DNA of 64,000 bases from positions 291,179 to 355,178 of the forward strand of contig MU394093.1 in NCBI GenBank assembly GCA_022578605.1, written 5' to 3'. Positions 39,404 to 47,750 of this stretch are shown here, piece after piece. The first letter of the stretch is position 1. The number at the start of each line of letters is the position of its first letter. The notes beneath the pieces are model-generated. The model was not told the DNA's origin, did no database searches, and worked only from the letters and a program-made list of their open reading frames with translations. This DNA is from Camillea tinctor (lineage: Eukaryota; Ascomycota; Sordariomycetes; Xylariales; Xylariaceae). A program made the position numbers and the translations under genes.

Positions 39404-39669
39404 GAGGCGCCCACCCCAGGGTTCCCCAGAAGACCTTATATCCTCATCTTTCACTCTCATCATCATAATCAACCAAGACCCATACCAATACCAATACCAG
39501 CGACTACTTGTCTCTAGACGACAAGATCCTCGGAAACACCTTCTTATTCTCATATAAGGAGACATACAAGCCCAGCTTATTGACGGGGGTTTCTTCCGCC
39601 TTTTTAACCTACTTATTTGCTTTTAATTGCGTGTCGAGTTCGATCATTACTTCTTACAACTTCGCCATC

Positions 39670-41128
39670 ATGTCGTCCCTTGAACTAGCTCAGCAGCCCG
39701 CTACCTTTCACCGTGGCAGCTTTGCCGACGAGATCGAGACCGCCCGGACCGATCTCGCCCGTAGACTCCTTGTTCGGGATGGCTCCCCAACTGACCACCC
39801 ATCCGACTCCGAGACGGCCCCGTCTCTAAGTCCCGCCGCCAGCGCCTCGTCTCCCGATTCAGAGCCTACACTTTCCCCTATTACCCCTCCGGAGGATGAT
39901 GAGATAGTCGCCGATAGCTTCGCCTTTGCTTTCGATATCGATGGTGTCCTTATCCGGGGAGGCCGTCCTATCCCGGAAGCTGTCCAAGCTATGAAGGTCC
40001 TCAATGGCGAAAACGATTACGGAATCAAGATGTAAGCTCTCCTCTCACTGGCAGGGCCTGGTCCCTCCTCCCAATTATTGGTTGATAATAGTACTGATAG
40101 CTTCTAGTCCATACATCTTCTTGACTAACGGCGGTGGTAAGACTGAAGCTGAGCGTTGTGGTGACCTCTCTCGTCAGCTTGATGTTGAAATTTCACCGGC
40201 TCAGTTCATCTGCGGCCACACCCCCATGTCTGAGATGGCTAATAAGTACAACACCGTTCTTGTTGTCGGTGGCGAGGGAGAGAAGTGCCGCAACGTTGCC
40301 CAAGGCTACGGCTTCAAAGATGTTGTCACCCCCGGCGACATCATCAAGGCCGACAGTGCCACTACACCGTTCCGCAAGCTGACTCCCGAGGAACTGAAGA
40401 ATTCCAAGGAACGAGATTTCAGCAAAGTCACCATTGAGGCCATCTTCGTCTTTGCTGACTCACGTGACTGGGCTGGCGACTTGCAAATCATCATCGACCT
40501 TGCCATGTCAAAAGGAGGGCGCATTGGCACACTCTCGGAGACCTTTGATGAGGGACCGCCCATCTACTTCTCCCACAACGACGTCGTCTGGTCTGCAGCT
40601 CACGAGAATGTCCGCCTTGGCATGGGTGCCCTCCGTGGTATCGTCGAATACACCTTTAAGGAGGTCACCAAGGGCAAGACACTCGAGACTCACGCCTTTG
40701 GCAAGCCCCAGATTGGTACCTTCGAGTTCGCCACGCGCCTGTTGAAGCGATGGCGTAAGAACGAACACGGCCTCAACGCCCCACCCAACACTGTCTATTT
40801 TGTTGGAGACACCCCCGAGAGTGATATCCGCGGCACCAACCAGTTCAATGAGAAGGCCGAGAACGACTGGTACAGCATCTTGGTCAAGACTGGCGTGTAC
40901 CAGGATGGAACCGTCCCTGCATACAAGCCCCGCGTCACTGTTCCCACGGTGCTAGATGCCGTGAATCATGGAATCGAGCGCGAGATGAAGCGTAGACTCG
41001 AGAAGACCCAGGTCGCCCAGAAGCCTAAGCTAGCCGATCTCCCGAAGCTCTCTCTTGAAGATGCTCAAGATATTGCTGTATTCAGCCCCGCTGAGGAGCA
41101 GGCATTGAATTTGGTTACCGCGTCGTGA
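39670..41128 (+). CDS. CECR5/YKR070W-like HAD-superfamily hydrolase
   Basis: Two exons, 39670-40031 and 40108-41128, 460 aa. HAD hydrolases use an aspartate nucleophile, usually on phosphorylated metabolites. The CECR5 (HDHD5) branch has no firmly known substrate and is often mitochondrial. The first catalytic motif reads FDIDGVLIRG (D89, D91). The second is in FLTNGGGKTE directly after the intron, and the metal-binding motif GDTPESDIRGTN lies in the C-terminal third. An N-terminal Ser/Pro-rich extension of about 80 residues precedes the domain and does not look like a clean mitochondrial presequence. The frame is open upstream of 39670, but no earlier ATG is in frame, so I start at the ATG in context ATCATGTCG. 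The intron is 76 bp, GT..AG, between the first two motifs. Confidence 0.9.
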
Positions 41129-42184
41129 GGTAGCATCAAGTCTATGACGACTCTTTTTTTTTTTTTTTTCACAATACTCTTTAATCTGTATACTTTTGTT
41201 TTTCACTTATGATACCATAACCAATTTCAATTCCCCGACATTACATTCTACCATTTTACCCCCTTCAAGAAATAGATACATGTTATGGGTGGGTAATTCA
41301 CCTCATACATTACAATACTTTCTTTGCTCTTATTTCGAGCTATTCGCTTCCATATCCTACTACACATAGTTTGGATGGCTAGGAGACTTCTGGTCTACCT
41401 AGCCAATGGATGGATTTGGGTGGAGTTGCATTAGGATGGCGCTTTAGAAAAGATCAATTGATTATTTTTTTTCTCGTTATCACAACATAGAACGATTAGT
41501 TCCATTTCTGTTCTGTGCGCAGTGTGAATGTACTTGATTCTTAAACGTGGCATATGTAGAGTATTAGGTTTCACCTATTTCACATGGCCCCTCTCGTGAT
41601 GGCCCAAGGGGACCGGATGAAACAGATATAGCCCATCGTGAACCCTAGAACCTCTTTGGTTCCACCTCCCTCGTATATACATTTGCTCTATTCTCAAATG
41701 TGTTCGCTCGGCCGAGATCGTAGTCGATAGGACTTCATAGTTGCCCAGACATATACTGTCGACATATTAAGCAAACCGAGACGAATATCCTCGCTTCCCG
41801 GGAACCACTATACCCCGGCCTTCCTCTTCTGGCAACACAGACCGGCCCCAAGATCGACACTCTTCTTCCTTTCTGCTGTATATAGTACCCCCACCCCCCC
41901 CCACACACACTCTCTCTCTCTCCGCATTTTCCCCAGGAAACTAGCATATCCCTACGCTCAGACTATTTACACCGGGTTTACCCTCCCGACCTTTCTCACC
42001 ACCCCTAAGCTTAGGGGTACTCACTAAATGACTGACTCGCGTGAGCGATCGGCGTTTCCCCCTTTGTTTCCGACTGATTTGTTGCTTTTACCCTGTTTGT
42101 CCTATGCCGCTCTACCCGTTTTATTTTGCAAACCCTCCTGTCCCCCTCCCCCCTCCTTTAGTTTGCGTCTTCTCCTCTTGCCAC
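41129..42184. other. Intergenic region between convergent genes
   Basis: This holds the 3' ends of the HAD hydrolase (+) and lraA (-). It contains a T18 run just after the HAD stop codon (about 41153-41170) and a C/CA-rich stretch at about 41887-41925. No gene is seen. Confidence 0.55.
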
Positions 42185-42991
42185 CTACTGCAGATTCACA
42201 AAGAGCCCGCCGTCGACCAGCAGTTGTGCACCGGTGACGTAGCCACTTAGCTCTTCGCACGCAAGAAAGACAGCGGGACCGGCCATATCCGTCGTAGCTC
42301 CCGTACGCCCTAGAGGAATCCGGCTCTCCATGTAAGCGCGCTTGCCGTCGTCAGCGAGGTCCTCGTCGTTGAGCTGCGTGCGGATGGTACCGGGAAGCAG
42401 AGCGTTGCATCGGATATTGTGCTCCCCCAGCGCCACGGCGCAGCTCTGCATAAGTGATAGCACGCCCGCCTTCGTCGGCGTGTAGTGCACCTGTCTCCCG
42501 CCCCCGACCAGCGCCGAGATCGAGCTCACCCCGATAATGGAACCCCCTCGAGGGGTCTGGGACGCCATCCGTCGCGCCGCCGCCTGCACCACGTAGAATG
42601 CCCCGTCGAGGTTCGTCCGCACGGTCCGCGAGAACAGGTCCGCCCCCGTAGAGAGGAACTCGGCAAACTCGCACACCCCGGCGTTGCTGACGCAGATGTC
42701 GAGGCGGCCGAACCGCGACGCTGCGTGCTGCGCTAGCGCCTCCCCCGTCGTCGGGTCGGTCACGTCGCCGGGTAGGTGCTCGAGCGTGCCGACTGAGGGG
42801 TCGGAGGCCTTGAGACTCCGTGCCTCCGCCAGGAGGGACTCGAGGTGCGGCCGGTCACGCGCGAGGTCGAGGTGGTTGACTACGACATTGGCGCCCTGCC
42901 GGAGGTACTCGAGGGCGATGGCGCGGCCAATGCCCGTCGTACCTCCGGTTATGATGGCGGTTTTGTCCTGAAGGAGGTTTTTCACCGGCAT
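42185..42991 (-). CDS. lraA: L-rhamnose 1-dehydrogenase (SDR family)
   Basis: Intronless, 268 aa. It oxidises L-rhamnose to L-rhamnono-1,4-lactone with NAD(P)+ in the cytosol, the first step of the fungal non-phosphorylated rhamnose pathway. Short-chain dehydrogenase features are all present: cofactor motif TGGTTGIG (15-22), NAG (103-105), and catalytic Ser157, Tyr170 and Lys174 in HYTPTKAG. The segments GGSIIGVSSISALVGG, CNALLPGTIRTQLN and YVTGAQLLVDGGLFVNLQ are those I associate with fungal LraA rather than generic SDRs. Its neighbour across a 1.8-kb divergent region is L-rhamnonate dehydratase, which supports the assignment. Coding GC is clearly higher than in neighbouring genes, with a strong G/C preference at third positions. 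Confidence 0.9.
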   Translation of the reverse strand: MPVKNLLQDKTAIITGGTTGIGRAIALEYLRQGANVVVNHLDLARDRPHLESLLAEARSLKASDPSVGTLEHLPGDVTDPTTGEALAQHAASRFGRLDICVSNAGVCEFAEFLSTGADLFSRTVRTNLDGAFYVVQAAARRMASQTPRGGSIIGVSSISALVGGGRQVHYTPTKAGVLSLMQSCAVALGEHNIRCNALLPGTIRTQLNDEDLADDGKRAYMESRIPLGRTGATTDMAGPAVFLACEELSGYVTGAQLLVDGGLFVNLQ

Positions 42992-43807
42992 TTTCCTTCC
43001 CTTTTTCTTTTTTCGTCCTTTTCCCCCTTCCCTTTAGGTATCTTGTGGTTTTTTTTTTTTTTGTTTTTTTTTTTGAAGCGATTGTATTTTATTTTCCAAC
43101 GGCAATGTATATATCAGTAAGTTTTGTACGGTGACAATATTGAAGGGGTGAACGTGTACTGGACAAGGTAGGTGACTTTTGATGCCAGGAAAAAGACTAG
43201 GTCTACATAGTAGCTACATGTATGTAAGTGGGATTGTCAGTCTGAGTTCTATTGATAGGTGGAGAGATTCGGGTTATCATTCTTGCCTATAGAGGAAGGA
43301 GTAAGAGAGAGAGAGAGCCGGAGAGGCGGAGGGGTTGCAACGCGTAACACGGCAAATGGCGGGGTAGTATCAATACCTATTGACCTAAGGTTAGCTACAT
43401 ACTATGTACTACTATCACTACCAACTACCTAGGTACTACATAAGGCATGTGCTACCTACACTAACTTAGGTTAACTAGGTACCTGGTTGGGGATTTAAGT
43501 ACTTAGGCGTAAGCTAGAGATTTGTAGATAGATCCATAACTTGTGCAATACTTACTACACGTATAATCACCTAGGTCCATGCCTAATTGAACTATTATTA
43601 TTACACTATTTGTGATAACAATATGGTATGACTTCATTGGTTCCCTTCTGAAAAGGCTAGAGCTGATAAGGGTATCCCTCTTTCTCCCTCTTTTTCTGAG
43701 ATATCGATGTTTCTACTAATAGAGCCTTATCCTTATTATATCTCATTTTCCTTTTATTAACATCAACACAGGATATAGATACTCTTCTTCAAACCATCTC
43801 TCCCAGC

Positions 43808-43816
43808 TATATAAGG
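43808..43816 (+). promoter_or_regulatory. TATA-like site
   Basis: TATATAAGG in the lraA-lraC divergent region, about 1 kb upstream of the lraC start on the same strand. It may serve a long lraC leader or an unannotated transcript. No start codon of a supportable gene lies closer. Confidence 0.3.
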
Positions 43817-44051
43817 GCTGGCTTTTCTATATATTGACTTTTTGATATACAGTAGTTTTTACCCCACACATCGCCCCACGCTTCGGTGCAATTCATAGCG
43901 AAGCGTCCTTCTAGACTTGACTTCGGATGACTACTGGGGGAGGCCCAGAAAAAAAAGGGGGGAGAGCCAGTTTTCCATTAATCCTCTTCACCTTATCCGG
44001 TTTAGCAAATATAACTATTCTCTTTGACAACATGTGATTTGCTCACTTCTC

Positions 44052-44055
<4 letters not shown>

Positions 44056-44089
<34 letters not shown>

Positions 44090-44098
44090 GAACCTAAA
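44056..44098. repeat. (CT)21 microsatellite
   Basis: The longest dinucleotide run in the window, upstream of lraC. It ends in TAG, so it also resembles a polypyrimidine tract plus a 3' splice acceptor for a leader intron. Confidence 0.9.
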
Positions 44099-44385
44099 GA
44101 ATATATGAAAATTAGAAGCAGGAGGGAAAGATGAAAATAAAAGCTCACATGGGGGTTTCAAGGGGGGAGGGGGCTGGTATAAAAAAAAAGGAGAGAAATG
44201 AAAGAAACCACAGTGAGGTTATATACACCAAATCCTACGCATATACATCTGGTTTTTTTTTAACCCATTAGTGAGATTTCCAGGTATAGTCACATCGACA
44301 ATGAGTACATCATATTCCGGGTAGTTTATAACCTTATGGTTTGCGACATTCCTAGTCTCCGCCTCGGCGACAGCAGATGGAGAGG

Positions 44386-44397
44386 GGTTCATGAACC
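44386..44397. promoter_or_regulatory. 12-bp perfect palindrome, possible operator
   Basis: GGTTCATGAACC lies 30 bases upstream of a CGG-N11-CCG pair in the lraC promoter. Such symmetry fits a dimeric regulator, but I know of no fungal factor with this exact site. Confidence 0.3.
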
Positions 44398-44426
44398 TTA
44401 TGAGGCAGTCCCCAGATAGACCCTAG

Positions 44427-44443
44427 TCGGGAAATCTGAGACC
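44427..44443. promoter_or_regulatory. CGG-N11-CCG, candidate Zn2Cys6 site
   Basis: Inverted CGG half-sites with an 11-base spacer, the geometry bound by Gal4-type Zn2Cys6 dimers, about 370 bases upstream of the lraC start codon. The adjacent Zn2Cys6 gene is the obvious candidate ligand. Its real half-site spacing is unknown to me. Confidence 0.35.
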
Positions 44444-44809
44444 GACCAACGATGGAAAACCAGTCTTCCGTTCGCCCTATCCATCTCCTTTCATAGGTGA
44501 ATACGACAGAATGTATGAGATCCTGTCGGGTCTGCACCCCACTACGGAGGTCCTTGTTCTAGCTCAACGAGTTGCGCTTGTCATTATTTATTCGACGGCC
44601 ATACGTGGACTTTCTTCCTCCAGTTTCACTCTCTTTGTTCTTTCCTAGGCCGTAGGTAATAAAAGTGTGTGTCCTCCCTCTTGTACAGCTTCAGCTTACA
44701 ATTGTCCCTGTTCCTTTTCCCCCTATACTTCATTCTGGGATTGATTCTTATTATTTTGCCAAAAACATTGAGATATTTTATCCATGAGCACATATTCGCT
44801 CTAATCGCA

Positions 44810-46300
44810 ATGGCCACCGTGAGACAGTTTCCCACCATCAAGGCTGTTAGATCCTACGTGATTGGCGGTGTCGGATCAGGTTCGTAGGCGCGCGCGCCCT
44901 TGATGAGAAGTCGAGCTTGATCCTTGTACTAATCTAGAACTCAAGGTGGCGATTATCACAATGTCAAGGGTGGTCACTGGTATGTCGGCGACTTCTTAAT
45001 CCTGGAAGGAAAAGAGAGTCCAGAGCTCACGCGATAGCTACAGGTTAATCGACTCGGATATATCGACACCTTGTTCTATTTGGGACCAATACAAAAAGTC
45101 AAGGACTAGCTGGGGCATCAATGTTCTAGGATCGTTCCTCGTTGAGATAGAGGCAAGCGATGGCACCGTGGGCTTCGCAACGGGTTTTGGTGGTAAGTTG
45201 TATAATAATCTACCACCCAGACTCGTGTTCATTCAGACTAAACTCGCCTTCCTTCTTTCTCTCTTTCTCTAGGCCCCCCTGGCGTTTGGCTCGTCCACCA
45301 GCACTTCGAACGGTTCCTGATAGGCGCGGACCCGAGGAATACAAACTTGCTTTTTGAGCAGATGTACAGGGCTTCCATGTTCTACGGCCGAAAAGGCTTG
45401 CCGGTAGCCGTCATCTCGGTCATTGATTTAGCAATATGGGACCTGCTAGGTAAGCTCAGGAACGAGCCGGTTTACAAGCTGATCGGTGGTGCTGCGAGAG
45501 AACGGATTGATTTCTACTGCACAGGGCCGGAGCCGGTCGCTGCGAAAGCTATGGGCTTTTGGGGTGCAAAGGTTCCTCTTCCCTACTGTCCGGCTGACGG
45601 CCACGTGGGTCTGAAGAAGAACATTGAGTTCCTTCGCAAGCATCGTGAGAGTGTGGGCCCAGATTTTCCTATTATGGTCGATTGCTACATGAGTCTCAAT
45701 GTTCCGTACACAATCGAGATCGCCAAGAAGTGCGAGGACCTGAACATCAACTGGTGGGAGGAGTGCTTGACACCCGACGACACCGACGGCTTTGAACAAA
45801 TCAAGCGCGCCCATCCGACCCTCAAGTTCACAACCGGCGAACATGAATACTCGAGGTATGGGTTCCGCAAACTGATCGAAGGCCGAAACCTAGACATCAT
45901 CCAGCCAGATGTTATGTGGTTGGGTGGCATGACAGAACTCTTGAGGGTGTCGGCTATGGCGGCTGCGTACGACATTCCCGTTGTGCCTCACGCGAGCGGG
46001 CCTTATAGCTACCATTTTGTCATTTCACAGCCGAACACTCCATTCCAGGAGTATCTTGCCAACTCGCCCGATGGCAAGAGCGTCCTTCCGGTTTTTGGTG
46101 ATCTCTTCATTGACGAGCCTATACCGACTAAGGGCTTTCTCACAACAGCTGACCTGGACAAGCCCGGGTTCGGCCTCACTCTAAACCCAGCAGCAAGGGC
46201 AAAGCTGATACCATCCGAGCGCCTATTAAATCCGCAACCGGTCAACGGCCTGAAACCAGCAGAGCAGGTACCTCCGGCAGAGACGGACGCGAAAGCATAA
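44810..46300 (+). CDS. lraC: L-rhamnonate dehydratase (enolase superfamily)
   Basis: Four exons: 44810-44879, 44946-44979, 45044-45192 and 45273-46300, 426 aa. It dehydrates L-rhamnonate to 2-keto-3-deoxy-L-rhamnonate. Predicted Mg ligands are D221 (VDCYMS), E247 (WWEECL) and E274 (GEHEYSR). The general acid/base histidine is H324 (VPHASG). By my alignment these stand five or six positions before those I recall for E. coli RhmD (D226, E252, E280, H329). The N-terminal lid segments (GGDYHNVKGGHW and SWGINVLGS) are spread over small exons. The first donor is the unusual GTTCGT, but the frame and family sequence require a join there. The second exon is only 34 bases. It is divergent from lraA and tandem with the Zn2Cys6 regulator. 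Confidence 0.92.
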
Positions 46301-46948
46301 TAGAAGATGGAGGGAATACACTACATATGACCTAACCAGCTAGCAAGGGGCAAGGGACTAGGGACTAGGACAATGTGTTGAGAGACTTAGTGGAACAACT
46401 TCTTTTTCCCATGCCACACCACATCTTTCCCTCCGTCTCTCCTCGGACATATAGAGAGGGGACTAATGCCGACGCCGTACCTACCTATATCACAAGAGTA
46501 TAACCTCTTTCTTTCTCTGGGGATGATCGTTAACTTCTATATTGTTTTGGTGGCATACCCCAGATGAAAAATCTAGGTGTATAGCACGGAAAAGAGAGGG
46601 AGGAAGGGGGGGATAGAGAGGATAAGGCTAGTTGGTATATGATTCAAGTCACTTATATACCTAATACCTAATACCTACACATTCTAAGTAATTAGTTAGT
46701 AGGTTTATGTAGAAATGATTAAGTAGGTATATAGTTAGATATTAAGTCAATGCCATATACACAGGTATCAGAACAAGGAGAAGAAGAAGATTCCGGTTAT
46801 GGTCGATCCGTACACGAAACCCCGATGCTGAATTAATAGAATAGGTTATGTAGAACATGATGATACGGGAACGAACCACGCAGCCACGGAAATGCTCGTG
46901 CTGCGAACCAGACTTACATAGCGCATGTACACTACCCGCGGCCATCAA

Positions 46949-46963
46949 CCCCTGTAACAGGGG
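46949..46963. promoter_or_regulatory. Inverted stress-element-like pair
   Basis: Perfect 7-bp arms around a single A (CCCCTGT and ACAGGGG). Each arm contains CCCCT or AGGGG, the core recognised by Msn2-type C2H2 zinc fingers. It lies about 800 bases upstream of the Zn2Cys6 regulator. The functional role is inference. Confidence 0.35.
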
Positions 46964-47439
46964 GTGCACGGCCGACATTTCATCTCCGCACAGGGATCTC
47001 CTCTTCCTTTTCTCACGTTTCCCCAACTTCTCTCATACCCCTAACCCAACCAGTGCCTAGCCTAGCCATCCCCCCATCCCACAAAATTTCCCCGCACCGA
47101 ATTGCAGAACGAGTTGTGGTGTAGCCGGGCAGAGGACACGAGAAAGAAGAGTAACACAGTACCATCCGGGACCCCCCTTGTACATCGTACTCGAGCCTTT
47201 TCTTCCCACTGGTCGGTCCTTGATTGCGCAAAAACTAAGCCACGGGGTGATAGACATTTTTGATTGTTCAGCGAACCAAGTTCCCTCCTCTCTCTCTTTC
47301 TCTCTCCCATTCGTTCACTGTGGGGTTCTTTTTGTTTCTCGGTGTGGTCCTTTAAGCCACCCTTACTCAGACACATATATACTAGGTAGTGTAGGCTATA
47401 CATACCTAGGTTAGGTTACTCCATTCAATAAAAGGCGAA

Positions 47440-47453
47440 GGGGGGGGGGGGGG
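47440..47453. repeat. G14 homopolymer
   Basis: An uninterrupted run of 14 G, opening a purine-rich stretch of more than 100 bases upstream of the regulator. Runs this long are unstable and prone to sequencing error, so the exact count is uncertain. Confidence 0.8.
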
Positions 47454-47750
47454 AAGTTCGGCAGAAGAGGCAAAACGGGAAAGAAACATTTTTAAAAGGT
47501 GAAAAAAAAGGGGAAGAAAAACAAAAGGAAAGAAAGAAAACGGAGAAAAAAAAAGAAAAGAAAAAGAATATTTCCCCATAGTTAAACTCGCCTCCCGGTC
47601 TTCTTCCCCCTCCACACCCCCCCCCCTCTACCCAACATTACCCCGAATTAAACAGCTCGCCATGCCGCCGCAATACTATCCGGGCTCTAATTAGGTAGAA
47701 CTCAACTGGAATGGTAGACAACAAACACCGAGAACACTCACCTTTCCACC

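Larger units (their letters stand above)
33524..39669. other. 6.1-kb gene-poor region
   Basis: No protein-coding frame is supportable on either strand, and I found no tRNA or 5S rRNA. It holds simple repeats ((GA)n at 35396-35418, (TA)n at 36959-36977, (CAT/CAC)n at 38437-38485), ACCTAGGT palindromes at 34283-34290 and 35150-35157, and T, A and G runs. The last 300 bases contain the promoter of the HAD hydrolase gene. It is not uniformly AT-rich, so it is not a RIP block. It may hold long regulatory DNA or an untranslated RNA, but nothing in the sequence shows this. Confidence 0.5.
42992..44809. promoter_or_regulatory. Divergent lraA-lraC control region
   Basis: 1.8 kb between the start codons of two rhamnose-pathway genes. 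It contains a long T-rich tract next to the lraA start (about 43050-43075), ACCTAGGT palindromes (43427-43434 and 43569-43576), a TATA-like site (43808-43816), an 8-bp-arm inverted repeat (43878-43906), a (CT)21 microsatellite, a second TATA-like site TATAAAAA (44178-44185), a 12-bp perfect palindrome (44386-44397) and a CGG-N11-CCG element (44427-44443). Shared induction of both genes from this region is inference. Confidence 0.55.
46301..47750. promoter_or_regulatory. lraC 3' region and regulator promoter
   Basis: No gene seen. It contains a CCCCTGT-A-ACAGGGG inverted pair (46949-46963) flanked by CCGCGG and CGGCCG, an ACCTAGGT palindrome (47404-47411), a 14-G run (47440-47453) and about 120 bases of almost pure purine (47450-47570), followed by C-rich DNA up to the regulator's start. 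Confidence 0.5.
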
